From NCBI GenBank assembly GCA_030537855.1, contig JAUNVD010000005.1:1-62867 (forward strand): DNA of 62,867 nucleotides, in the 5' to 3' direction. The stretch's first letter is position 1. Each line of letters opens with the position of its first letter. This document shows positions 38,152 through 48,316 of the stretch, piece after piece. The notes beneath the pieces are model-generated. The model did no database searches, was not told the origin of the DNA, and saw nothing but the letters and a program-made list of their open reading frames with translations. Made by a program: the position numbers and the translations under genes. The stretch is from Tissierellia bacterium (lineage in GTDB: Bacteria > Bacillota > Clostridia > Tissierellales > Peptoniphilaceae).

Positions 38152-39501
38152 TTAATTTGTTTCAGAAGCTAGTACAGAAATAGCTGCTTCTAATCTTTTC
38201 CTTTCCATTTCGCAACCAATCCTATAAGGTTTTTCTATTGATTGATTGGCGTAATAAGCATTGGCATGACAGCCTCCACTACAATAATATTTCGCCCAGC
38301 AACTTTGACAGTCTTCTTTACTAAAAACATTTGAGGTTCTGAAAGGTTCTCGTTTCATTTGGTCTAAATTTCCATCATGTACATTCCCAAGGATAAAATC
38401 TTTTTCTCCCACAAATTGGTGACATGGATAAATATCTCCTTCAGGTGTTATCGCAACATACTCACAACCTGCTCCACAGCCAACAGATCTCTTTACTAAA
38501 CATGGACCTTGGCTTAAATCAATCATAAAGTGGAAAAATTGAAATTCTGGATCTTCTTTTCGCATTTCGATATATTTTTCACTTAAATCTTCATATTCCT
38601 TAAGTATCTTTTCCAAATGTTCTTCACGTATAGCATATTCTTCTTTTTCATCAGTAACAACCGGTTCCATAGAAGTTTTTTTGAATCCTAAATTATAGTA
38701 TTCCTCTACATCTTTAGAAAAATCTAAATTCTGATTCGTAAAAGTACCACGAATATAATAATCTTTATCTCCACGTTGATCAATAAGTTTTTTAAACTTA
38801 GGAACAATAGTTTCATAAGATCCTTTTTGATTACAAGTAGGTCGCATAGTATCATTTATTTCTTTTCGTCCATCTAAGCTTAAAACCACATTGTCCATAT
38901 TTTCATTAATATATTTTATTTTATCATCGTCTAATAAAATACCATTAGTCGTTATAGTAAAACGAAAATGTTTATTATATTTCTTCTCCAAGCTTCTTCC
39001 ATACTCCACTAGTTTTTTTATTAAGGAAAAATTCATCAATGGCTCTCCACCAAAAAAATCCACCTCTAGATTTTTTCTCTTTCCGGAGTGTTTAATTAAA
39101 AAATCAAAGGCCTTTTTCCCAGTGTCTTCATCCATCAACAATCTTTGCCCTTTAAAATTTCCTTGAGCAGCAAAACAATACTTACATCTTAAATTACAAT
39201 CATGGGCAACATGTAAACATAGGGCCTTAATAATATTTTCCTTATTATATTCAAAGGTGGGAGTGTCATCTTCTGTGAAAAGTAAGCCTTTTTTCTTTAC
39301 TTCTACCAGTTCTTGATAACCTTCCTGAATGTCTTCTACTTTATACTTATCTTTTAAATCTACAATTGCTTCTTTTAGATTTTCTTCTTCAACATAATCT
39401 ACTAAATCATAAATCATTGGATCCACTAGATGAACAGATCCACTGGCAATATCCAATAAAATATATTGGTCATTTAAATGGAATTTATGAATAAAAGCCA
39501 T
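38152..39501 (-). CDS. scfB: SCIFF maturase ScfB (radical SAM, thioether-forming)
   Basis: Radical-SAM/SPASM enzyme that cross-links cysteines of the small SCIFF peptide. The 449-aa product has an N-terminal peptide-binding domain (RRE-like, about 1-80), the radical-SAM motif CNLRCKYCF (Cys102, 106, 109) and a SPASM domain with several cysteines (CGAGCEY, PCHQF, CQSCWAKYYCSGGC). The peptide gene scfA lies just upstream with a terminator-like hairpin in between. ATG 39501 follows GGGGGTAAT. Confidence 0.96.
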   Translation of the reverse strand: MAFIHKFHLNDQYILLDIASGSVHLVDPMIYDLVDYVEEENLKEAIVDLKDKYKVEDIQEGYQELVEVKKKGLLFTEDDTPTFEYNKENIIKALCLHVAHDCNLRCKYCFAAQGNFKGQRLLMDEDTGKKAFDFLIKHSGKRKNLEVDFFGGEPLMNFSLIKKLVEYGRSLEKKYNKHFRFTITTNGILLDDDKIKYINENMDNVVLSLDGRKEINDTMRPTCNQKGSYETIVPKFKKLIDQRGDKDYYIRGTFTNQNLDFSKDVEEYYNLGFKKTSMEPVVTDEKEEYAIREEHLEKILKEYEDLSEKYIEMRKEDPEFQFFHFMIDLSQGPCLVKRSVGCGAGCEYVAITPEGDIYPCHQFVGEKDFILGNVHDGNLDQMKREPFRTSNVFSKEDCQSCWAKYYCSGGCHANAYYANQSIEKPYRIGCEMERKRLEAAISVLASETN

Positions 39502-39518
39502 ATTACCCCCATTATCTA

Positions 39519-39557
39519 TAATTAAAAATAAAAGGTGTGGAGTTCCACAACCTTTTA
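39519..39557 (-). terminator. Terminator-like hairpin between scfA and scfB
   Basis: On the - strand TAAAAGGTTGTGG AACT CCACACCTTTTA then TTTTTAATT. The stem is 12 bp with one bulged T and starts in the scfA stop codon. Its place between peptide and maturase suggests that more peptide mRNA than maturase mRNA is made. Confidence 0.75.
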
Positions 39558-39701
39558 TCGATTTGAGTTTTCACATTTTTGATTTCCTACAGTACAAGAA
39601 GTTTTACAAGCAGATTGGCAAGAGGTCTGACATTCTCCACAACCGCCCTTTTTCCAAGTTTCTTTTAAATTTTCTTTTGTAAGAGTTTTTATGAATTTCA
39701 T
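39555..39701 (-). CDS. scfA: SCIFF ribosomal peptide precursor (six cysteines)
   Basis: A 48-aa peptide starting MKFIKTLTKENL and containing exactly six cysteines in its second half, spaced as CGECQTSCQSACKTSC plus one near the end (QKCEN). This is the signature of SCIFF (six cysteines in forty-five), the substrate of ScfB. Start ATG 39701 has AGGAGGT eight bases upstream. The conserved leader and core layout, and position directly before scfB, make the call secure. The function of the mature peptide is unknown. Confidence 0.95.
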   Translation of the reverse strand: MKFIKTLTKENLKETWKKGGCGECQTSCQSACKTSCTVGNQKCENSNR

Positions 39702-39710
39702 ATGTACCTC

Positions 39711-40001
39711 CTATTCCATCCCTTTTCCTTTAACAACAGAGTTGATACCCCATTTTGCTACATCAATTCTTGTATTTAATCCGGAAGATTCAATAACCAC
39801 ATAATCCTCTTTTAGGATTATAATCTTACCATGAATTCCTCCAATCGTAACTATATGATCACCAACTTTTAAATTGGCTCGCATTTCTTTAATTTCATTG
39901 TCTTTTTTCTTTTGAGGCCGAATAAGCGCAAAATAAAAAAAGGCAACCATTACTACCAATGGTAGTATACTAGTTAAAAGATTTTGTTCACCTAAACCCA
40001 T
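39711..40001 (-). CDS. yajC: Preprotein translocase subunit YajC
   Basis: Small accessory subunit of the Sec translocase. The 96-aa protein has one N-terminal membrane helix (about 8-26) followed by RPQKKKDNE and the GDHIVTIGGIHGKI motif. It lies between tgt and the SCIFF peptide gene, the normal clostridial order. secD and secF, often nearby, are not in the window. Confidence 0.95.
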   Translation of the reverse strand: MGLGEQNLLTSILPLVVMVAFFYFALIRPQKKKDNEIKEMRANLKVGDHIVTIGGIHGKIIILKEDYVVIESSGLNTRIDVAKWGINSVVKGKGME

Positions 40002-40014
40002 ATTCCCCCCCTTT

Positions 40015-42164
<2,150 letters not shown>

Positions 42165-42176
42165 GTACACCTTTTT

Positions 42177-43436
42177 CTATTTTATCTCTACTCCTGGGAA
42201 ATAAAAAGATATAATTTCTCTACAATTATGTCCATTTTTAGCCATATTCACAGCACCGTATTGACTCATACCAACTCCATGACCATAGCCTTTTCCCTGT
42301 ATTTTTATTTCGTCACCAGATATATCTAAAAAATCATTCTTTTCCATTTGTGGGTGATATGTTTCAATACCCTCTGATGTGATTTTACTTTCTTTTTCAC
42401 TTAATGGCCGTTTACCATTAGCTGTTAAAACAACTTTTTGGTTCGCCACTGACGGTTCAAAGAAGAACCAAGTACTTTTAATTTTCGTTGCACCATATAA
42501 AGATCGGAATTGATTCCCAGTCATTAAAGATTGTCCTTTATTTCCAATGATATTTAGTTCTTTCACTCTTCCACTTGGTAAGGTATTTACAATATTGATC
42601 GTTTGAATCTTACCTACATTAGGAAATTTCTTTTCTAAAGTTTGTAAAAATTCTTTTGTATTCATCTTGAACTCCCAAGTAGCATGATTTGTATCAATAG
42701 AATAAGGATCCTCTTTCATAATTAAATAAGGTATTTCTTTTCCTCCCCAAACATCCTGAATGTTTTCTGTCCTGCCACCACTGGTAGCATGAAATATTGT
42801 ATTAGCAATTTGACCATTATAATATGCGATAAGACCCTTCGTTTCCTCCACTGCTTGATTGGTCGTCGAGGTTTCTACACTTACGCCATGATAGACTTGA
42901 GAACTTGTGGTGTCATCTAAGTGAAACCCTTCTTTAGAAAATTTATTTTTATTTGCTAGAGCGAAACTTCTTGACACTATTGCTTGGGCTTTCAACGTTT
43001 CCATCGGATGTGACGGAGAAAGCTCTTTAGGTAAAACTCCTTTAAGATAATCCTCTACTGAAATTTGATTAATAACATTAAGTTTTTGATTGCTCACAGA
43101 AAATTTTATATTTCCTCTATATTTTAACTTTCCATATCCTATAGGAGTTCCCTTACCAGCAATTAAAAATAAATTTGCTTTTCCCCTGTCACTAAAATTA
43201 CCTGTTTTTATTTCAATACTATCTTGTTTTAGCTTAATCCTTACTTTTCCATTCTCTAAAGAAGTAACTATTTTTCCGTTTTTATAGATGTCAAATGGAC
43301 CTTCACAAGAAAGAAATATTTCTTGATTTTGGTTACCTCTCTCACCAACTCGAATATCTAAAACTTCCTCGGCAAAAACAAAGGATGGAATAATTAATAA
43401 GAAGATAAGAATTAACAAACATTTACTTTTTTTCAT
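42177..43436 (-). CDS. SpoIID/LytB domain protein
   Basis: Secreted protein of 419 aa with a signal peptide (residues 1-22, ending FVFA) and a SpoIID domain (about 125-300: [17 protein letters not shown], then [12 protein letters not shown] and ATSGGRTE). Near the C-terminus it ends with [13 protein letters not shown], the usual SpoIID end motif. SpoIID proteins are lytic transglycosylases or enhancers of amidases on peptidoglycan. It is not in the spoIID sporulation locus and lies between ruvB and queA, with its start overlapping the ruvB stop. Confidence 0.88.
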   Translation of the reverse strand: MKKSKCLLILIFLLIIPSFVFAEEVLDIRVGERGNQNQEIFLSCEGPFDIYKNGKIVTSLENGKVRIKLKQDSIEIKTGNFSDRGKANLFLIAGKGTPIGYGKLKYRGNIKFSVSNQKLNVINQISVEDYLKGVLPKELSPSHPMETLKAQAIVSRSFALANKNKFSKEGFHLDDTTSSQVYHGVSVETSTTNQAVEETKGLIAYYNGQIANTIFHATSGGRTENIQDVWGGKEIPYLIMKEDPYSIDTNHATWEFKMNTKEFLQTLEKKFPNVGKIQTINIVNTLPSGRVKELNIIGNKGQSLMTGNQFRSLYGATKIKSTWFFFEPSVANQKVVLTANGKRPLSEKESKITSEGIETYHPQMEKNDFLDISGDEIKIQGKGYGHGVGMSQYGAVNMAKNGHNCREIISFYFPGVEIK

Positions 43437-44449
43437 AAAAAACTCTCCTGTTCTTCTTGATAAGGAAACCCAAAATGGTCATAAGCTCTTTTTGTAGCAA
43501 TACGTCCACGAGGGGTTCTTTGTAAAAATCCTATTTGAATAAGATAAGGTTCGTATACATCCTCTATGGTAATTTTTTCCTCACCTACAGATACTGCAAT
43601 CGTATCTATTCCAACAGGTCTTCCAGAAAAATTTACAATCATTGTTTCTATGATCTTACGATCCGTTCGATCTAACCCATATTCATCAATTTCTAATAAG
43701 GTTAAAGCATCTTTAGCTATTTTATTAGTTATGATTCCATTTTCTCGAACTTGAGAGTAATCTCTCACTCTTTTTAAAAGACGATTTCCTATCCTAGGGG
43801 TTCCTCGAGACCTATTTGCAATTTCCTCTGCTCCATTTTGATCGATTTCTATATTAAGTATATGAGAAGATCTCTTGATAATATCTACAAGAGAATTCTT
43901 GTCGTAAGGTTCTAATACTAATGGAACTCCGAAACGATCCCTTAAAGGTTTACTTAATTGTCCAGCTCTTGTTGTAGCTCCGATTAAGGTGAACTTAGCT
44001 AAATCTAATCGTATACTTCTTGCACTTGGACCTTTTCCTACAATAATATCCAAAGCATAATCTTCCATAGCTGAGTAAAGAACTTCCTCTACAGAACGAT
44101 TAATCCTATGTATTTCATCAATAAATAATACATCATGTTCACTTAAATTTGTTAAAATACTGGCCAAATCTCCTGGTCTTTCTATTGCAGGTCCAGAGGT
44201 AGTTTTTATATGGACCCCCATTTCATTTGCAATGATTCCAGCTAAAGTCGTTTTTCCTAATCCTGGTGGTCCACTGAGTAAAACATGATCAAGATGCTCC
44301 TGTCTTTTTTTCGCTGCTTGGATAAAAATATCCAGTTTTTCTTTCGCCTTATCTTGACCAATAAATTCATAAAGATATCTTGGGCGTAGTCCGGATTCTA
44401 TGGAATCTTCTTCTCGATATTCTCTTGTGACAATTCGTTCATTCTCCAT
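43433..44449 (-). CDS. ruvB: Holliday junction branch migration helicase RuvB
   Basis: AAA+ motor of the RuvAB complex. The 338-aa protein has Walker [10 protein letters not shown], Walker B FIDEIHR, sensor GATTRAGQL and a C-terminal winged helix ([11 protein letters not shown]). It follows ruvA by 12 bases. ruvC, ruvA and ruvB are consecutive. Confidence 0.98.
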   Translation of the reverse strand: MENERIVTREYREEDSIESGLRPRYLYEFIGQDKAKEKLDIFIQAAKKRQEHLDHVLLSGPPGLGKTTLAGIIANEMGVHIKTTSGPAIERPGDLASILTNLSEHDVLFIDEIHRINRSVEEVLYSAMEDYALDIIVGKGPSARSIRLDLAKFTLIGATTRAGQLSKPLRDRFGVPLVLEPYDKNSLVDIIKRSSHILNIEIDQNGAEEIANRSRGTPRIGNRLLKRVRDYSQVRENGIITNKIAKDALTLLEIDEYGLDRTDRKIIETMIVNFSGRPVGIDTIAVSVGEEKITIEDVYEPYLIQIGFLQRTPRGRIATKRAYDHFGFPYQEEQESFL

Positions 44450-44461
44450 AATTAATCCTTT

Positions 44462-45052
44462 CTAATTTGACAAAATTTTTAATCCTTCTCTTATTTGTTT
44501 AGAAACATCCCAATGGTCTGGAATTTCATGTAAAGCTCTAGATGCTTCCCCATAAGTATATCCTAAAGAAATTAAAGCTTCAATGGCTTCCTCTTTTTCC
44601 TTATTCTTTGGACTTAGGTTATCAGAAACCTCTATATGAGATTCAAAGGATTCTTTCGATATTTTATCCCTAAGTTCTAAAATAATCCGTTCTGCTGTTT
44701 TTTTACCAATACCAGGAGCTTGCTGAAGTAATTTATGATTATCAGAAAGAATTGCTTGTCTAAAATCTGATACAGAAATTCCACTTAAAGCATTTATAGC
44801 AACTTTAGGTCCTACCCCCTTTACTGTTGTTAGAAGTTGATACATTATACGTTCATCTTGATGAGCAAAGCCAAATAAATATATACCATCTTCTCGTACT
44901 ACCATAACAGTATATAACATAGCAATATCGCCTTCTTGTAAGCGAGAAAGAGTCCATGATGTTGAAGTAATATGGTATCCGATCCCATTTTGTTCTAAAA
45001 CTACAAAATCTTCTCCAATGGTATGTATTTTTCCTTTTATAAAATCAATCAT
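44462..45052 (-). CDS. ruvA: Holliday junction branch migration protein RuvA
   Basis: The 196-aa junction-binding subunit has an N-terminal OB fold (MIDFIKGKIHTIGED), two helix-hairpin-helix motifs (LTTVKGVGPKVAI and LQQAPGIGKKTAERI) and a C-terminal domain III that contacts RuvB. Length is normal. Confidence 0.97.
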   Translation of the reverse strand: MIDFIKGKIHTIGEDFVVLEQNGIGYHITSTSWTLSRLQEGDIAMLYTVMVVREDGIYLFGFAHQDERIMYQLLTTVKGVGPKVAINALSGISVSDFRQAILSDNHKLLQQAPGIGKKTAERIILELRDKISKESFESHIEVSDNLSPKNKEKEEAIEALISLGYTYGEASRALHEIPDHWDVSKQIREGLKILSN

Positions 45053-45103
45053 AGTATCTCCTAATCTATCTCAACATTATTTCATCTATCCCACCAACTC
45101 CAA

Positions 45104-45598
45104 CTACTTCATTCTGAATTGCTCTTTAAAACGTAAGCCATTTCCATGGGTTATAGCCACAGCCAAAGCATCAGCTGCATCATCAGGTTTTGGGATTTCT
45201 TTTAAATGTAATAAAATTTTTACCATTTCCTGAACTTGACGTTTCTCAGCTCTACCATAACCGATTAAACCTTGTTTTACCTGAAGAGGGGTATATTCAT
45301 ATGTTTTCAGTCCATATTTTTGGGAAGCTAATATTTCAACTCCTCTTGCTTGTGCAACCATTATGGCTGTTTTAACATTTTTATTAAAAAATAATTCTTC
45401 AAAGGCAACTTCATCTGGTTCCCATTTTTCTATAATATCTGTTAATTCATTATAAAGGCATTCAAGTCGATTTGGCATAGGTGTTCGACTTTTGGTACGT
45501 ATAACCCCATAGGTAACAGGTTTATACTTATTACCTATAACATCCACTATTCCAAAGCCCATAATAGCAAGGCCTGGATCAATTCCTAGTATTCTCAT
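45104..45598 (-). CDS. ruvC: Crossover junction endodeoxyribonuclease RuvC
   Basis: Resolves Holliday junctions. The 164-aa product has Asp7 (LGIDPGL), the catalytic Glu in AFEELFF and the C-terminal Asp motif PDDAADALAVA. Start at ATG 45598 behind AAGGAGG; the longer frame runs into a terminator and is discarded. The strong hairpin just upstream separates it from the unknown gene at 45640. Confidence 0.96.
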   Translation of the reverse strand: MRILGIDPGLAIMGFGIVDVIGNKYKPVTYGVIRTKSRTPMPNRLECLYNELTDIIEKWEPDEVAFEELFFNKNVKTAIMVAQARGVEILASQKYGLKTYEYTPLQVKQGLIGYGRAEKRQVQEMVKILLHLKEIPKPDDAADALAVAITHGNGLRFKEQFRMK

Positions 45599-45608
45599 AT
45601 GCCTCCTT

Positions 45609-45640
45609 AAAAAAACTAAGTTATCCGAGGATAACTTAGT
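45609..45640 (-). terminator. Intrinsic terminator between unknown gene and ruvC
   Basis: ACTAAGTTATCC / GGATAACTTAGT, a perfect 12-bp stem with a two-base loop, followed by seven T on the - strand. It starts at the stop codon of the upstream gene and ends only ten bases before ruvC, so ruvC must be served by read-through or an unseen promoter. Confidence 0.85.
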
Positions 45641-46404
45641 CATTGATATCTATTAATTACTTGATCATTGACCCCATGCCAATAAGCATTTTGATAAATT
45701 CTTAATCCATCTAAAAAGAGAAATCGTGTTAGCTTTCGATTAAGACCTTTTAATTCCCCTTGAGTCAAAATATTATTTGTTTCTGTAAACTTTTCATCTG
45801 ATGACTCATAATTTATCATTAATTGGCGGTCTAGATGATTGTTTAAATTATAAATCTTCTTACGAAGAATCGTTCTATTATAGCGATATATAACATTTTT
45901 TAAAAATTTATTCACTTTTATATCATCTTCGATTCCTTTAAAAATCGTATCCTTAAAAGCTAATATATCTTTCCGTTTTGTTTCATATTGAAATAAAGTT
46001 TTCATCCCATATAATTCTTCTACAGTGAAATGATGAAAAGTAAGTATTTCTAATCGATTTGCACATTTGGGACAATGAAACCCATTCCGATAGCCTTCTA
46101 AATATAAGTACAACTCAAAGCGATTGATATCATCATGTATTAATTGACTTAAATTATATGCAATCAATTCCTTACCATCTTTGTTTCTTAAAAAACGACG
46201 TATATCTTTTTTTAAGTGTTTTAAAGAGATATAGGAAGGAAATACATTTTCTATGGAATCTTCAATGTTATAAATATTCAGAAGAATTTGAATACATGTA
46301 ACATCATTTTCAAATAAAAATTTCTGGGACAATACCCTTTTGATGTCCTTTAACTTTACAATATCTGTTGATTCAATTTTTTTATCTCTTAATGGTATGC
46401 CCAT
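45640..46404 (-). CDS. Protein of unknown function, 254 aa
   Basis: I do not recognise the family. The product is soluble, basic and mostly helical. A CPKC pair (near residue 117) could be half of a zinc site, but no second pair is visible. A long lysine-rich segment (KRKDILAFKD, ILRKKIYNLNNH) follows. ATG 46404 has GGAGGA seven bases upstream and an extended -10 promoter precedes it. The neighbouring ruvC and asnA do not suggest a function. Codon use matches neighbours. Confidence 0.72.
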   Translation of the reverse strand: MGIPLRDKKIESTDIVKLKDIKRVLSQKFLFENDVTCIQILLNIYNIEDSIENVFPSYISLKHLKKDIRRFLRNKDGKELIAYNLSQLIHDDINRFELYLYLEGYRNGFHCPKCANRLEILTFHHFTVEELYGMKTLFQYETKRKDILAFKDTIFKGIEDDIKVNKFLKNVIYRYNRTILRKKIYNLNNHLDRQLMINYESSDEKFTETNNILTQGELKGLNRKLTRFLFLDGLRIYQNAYWHGVNDQVINRYQ

Positions 46405-46432
46405 ACTTCGTCCTCCAAATCTTAGTGATACT

Positions 46433-46441
46433 ATTATACCA
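46433..46441 (-). promoter_or_regulatory. Extended -10 promoter of the 254-aa gene
   Basis: TGGTATAAT on the - strand (TATAAT at 46433-46438), 28 bases ahead of the start codon; no good -35, as expected for an extended -10 type. Confidence 0.5.
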
Positions 46442-46483
46442 AAAAGTTATGAAGGATTGGGAACAAAATCAAAGATGTCTAAT

Positions 46484-46503
46484 AAAAGGAAAGCCTTCCT
46501 TTT
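46484..46503 (-). terminator. Terminator of asnA
   Basis: AAAAGGAA GGCT TTCCTTTT on the - strand, overlapping the asnA stop codon. Stem is eight bp and T content is provided by the stem itself, so strength is moderate. Confidence 0.6.
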
Positions 46504-47500
46504 ATAAAATATTTAGTCCACGAATGTTACAATCCTCTAGAATCTCTTGATTCCAAATAGTTGCTTGTACTTCTCCAATATGTTTTTTTTCTAAAAAGAA
46601 AAGACAAATTCTAGATTGACCAATTCCTCCACCTACAGTATATGGTAATTCCCCTTCTAATAAAGCCTTATGGTAGTCAAAGGTAAATCGATCTGTCGTA
46701 TTGGCAATTTCAGATTGATTTTTTAAACTTTTTTCATCAACTCGAATCCCCATAGAGGAAAGTTCCACTGCCATTTGAAGAGATGGATCCCAAAATAAAA
46801 TATCACCATTTAAATCCCAATCATCGTAATCTGGACTTCTAAAATCATGAGGGGAGCCTGAATCTAAAGGATGCCCAATCCCTTGAATAAATACAGCTTT
46901 CTTTTCTTTACAAATAAGATCCTCTCTTTCCTTTGGAGATTTATCTGGATATAAATTTTCCAATTCTTGAGAGCTTATAAAGTAAATATCTTCTGGTAAT
47001 TTATCTGATAATGCATTTGGATACACAGAGTTAATATATCTTTCTGTTCTTTTAAAAACTGAGTAAATTTCCCGTACAATATAATGAAGATATCCTGTAT
47101 TCCTGTCTTCTTTTTTTATAATTTTTTCCCAATCCCATTGATCTACATAGATAGAATGTATCTCATCTAGAATTTCATCTGGGCGAATAGCATCCATATC
47201 TGCGTAAATACCTTCATAGTAATCAAATCCATATTTTTTTAATGCAAATCTTTTCCACTTAGCTAATGATTGTACGATTTCTACGTTAATATCATAATTT
47301 CTTAATTTAAAACCTACAGCTTTTTCAACACCACTTAAGTTATCATTTAGTCCTGTTTCTGGACGAACAAATAAAGGCGCAGAAACTCTAGCTAAGTTTA
47401 AAGTGTTAGATAATTCTCTTTCAAAAAAATCTTTCAATGATTTTATTGCAATTTGTGTTTCTCGTAAATCTAAAAATGTCACTTCTGAATTATTTCTCAT
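46502..47500 (-). CDS. asnA: Aspartate-ammonia ligase (asparagine synthetase A)
   Basis: ATP-dependent synthesis of asparagine from aspartate and ammonia. The 332-aa class II synthetase-like protein has ARVSAPLFV, GLNDNLSGVEKAVGF and a C-terminal GGGIGQSR motif. Start taken at ATG 47500 with AAAGGAGAG just upstream. A strong terminator-type hairpin ends about 13 bases before this start, and there is no room for an obvious promoter, so expression may depend on read-through. Confidence 0.95.
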   Translation of the reverse strand: MRNNSEVTFLDLRETQIAIKSLKDFFERELSNTLNLARVSAPLFVRPETGLNDNLSGVEKAVGFKLRNYDINVEIVQSLAKWKRFALKKYGFDYYEGIYADMDAIRPDEILDEIHSIYVDQWDWEKIIKKEDRNTGYLHYIVREIYSVFKRTERYINSVYPNALSDKLPEDIYFISSQELENLYPDKSPKEREDLICKEKKAVFIQGIGHPLDSGSPHDFRSPDYDDWDLNGDILFWDPSLQMAVELSSMGIRVDEKSLKNQSEIANTTDRFTFDYHKALLEGELPYTVGGGIGQSRICLFFLEKKHIGEVQATIWNQEILEDCNIRGLNIL

Positions 47501-47513
47501 AGTCTCTCCTTTC

Positions 47514-47549
47514 AAAAAAAGCTCCTCATCCTAAGACGAAGGAGCTTTT
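47514..47549 (-). terminator. Terminator or attenuator upstream of asnA
   Basis: On the - strand AAAAGCTCC and GGAGCTTTT form a 9-bp stem, extended by CGTC TTAG GATG in the loop, then seven T. It follows the phospholipase-like gene by one base and directly precedes the asnA ribosome-binding site. Confidence 0.85.
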
Positions 47550-47550
47550 A

Positions 47551-48186
47551 TTAAACTCTTTGTAAGGTATATTCTGCCACATTTTCCCTTATTGCCTCAA
47601 ATATAAAATTGGTAATTTTAATATTTAAGGTAAGAGCAAAATTTAAATCTTTTTCATACGAATGATCCAATGTCATATATTCTTCTACTACTTGATTAAT
47701 ATAATTTTTTACTTGATTCGTTACAGTTACCACTCGAAAGCTGTCAAATGTTAAATCTTCAGTCTCTAAACTTAGATAATGAAATTGATGATTTTTAGAA
47801 AATTCATTTAGTCTCATTTCATAGCTTAAATGTTCTCTAGCACGCTTTGAATTGACACAGGTGATTCTCTCTGCATGAGGATAACAAGTATAATCACATA
47901 AATAATGAGAAATAATTCCAAGCTTTTTGCTTAAATACTTGTTAAGCATTAAATCTTCTCCCTTTTCAAAGTCCTTCCCTTGACAAAGAAAGATAAGATT
48001 TGCAATTTCTCTCGAGATATAATTGATACTTTCATTTTTGTAATGTCTAATAAATTTATAGTAAGGCGTGATGTCAGGAGCAATACTTCCCCATAATAAT
48101 TTTTCTTTATTCAACTGAATACCAAAATGTTCAGAAACATTGTTATAAACCTTTTCAGCAATCAGTTTGTGAGTTTCTGTATAAAT
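47551..48186 (-). CDS. Zinc-dependent phospholipase C-like protein, probable ATT start
   Basis: The 211-aa product resembles the Zn-dependent PLC / S1-P1 nuclease-like family: it begins IYTETHKLIAEKVY, then KLLWGSIAPDI and GIISHYLCDYTCYPHAE, which supply His and Asp metal ligands. The first standard start in this frame (TTG 48114) would cut off the conserved THKLIAE helix. Upstream in frame there is ATT at 48186, seven bases after GGAAG in the near-perfect Shine-Dalgarno AAGGAAGTGA, with an in-frame TAA three codons further up and a good promoter. I therefore call ATT as the start. Substrate is unknown. Confidence 0.8.
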   Translation of the reverse strand: MYTETHKLIAEKVYNNVSEHFGIQLNKEKLLWGSIAPDITPYYKFIRHYKNESINYISREIANLIFLCQGKDFEKGEDLMLNKYLSKKLGIISHYLCDYTCYPHAERITCVNSKRAREHLSYEMRLNEFSKNHQFHYLSLETEDLTFDSFRVVTVTNQVKNYINQVVEEYMTLDHSYEKDLNFALTLNIKITNFIFEAIRENVAEYTLQRV

Positions 48187-48225
48187 ATGATCACTTCCTT
48201 AAACTCTCATTAACTCTACCTTTTA

Positions 48226-48254
48226 ATTTTACATAATTTAAGTAGAGATGTCAA
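48226..48254 (-). promoter_or_regulatory. Promoter of the phospholipase C-like gene
   Basis: TTGACA (48249-48254), a 17-base spacer and TAAAAT (48226-48231) on the - strand. Predicted leader of about 33 bases to the ATT codon. Confidence 0.8.
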
Positions 48255-48278
48255 TTATTTAATGAACAAATATTATGT

Positions 48279-48310
48279 AAAAAAAGAAAAGACCGCATTT
48301 TGCGATCTTT
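48279..48310 (-). terminator. Terminator of the GH18 gene
   Basis: AAAGATCGC AAAAT GCGGTCTTT with one T-G pair, followed by TCTTTTTTT on the - strand. Confidence 0.8.
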
Positions 48311-48316
48311 ATACTA

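Noticed and set aside
47501-47550. T-box leader before asnA
   Set aside because: Too short for a T-box and the T-box bulge sequence is absent; only a terminator hairpin is present.
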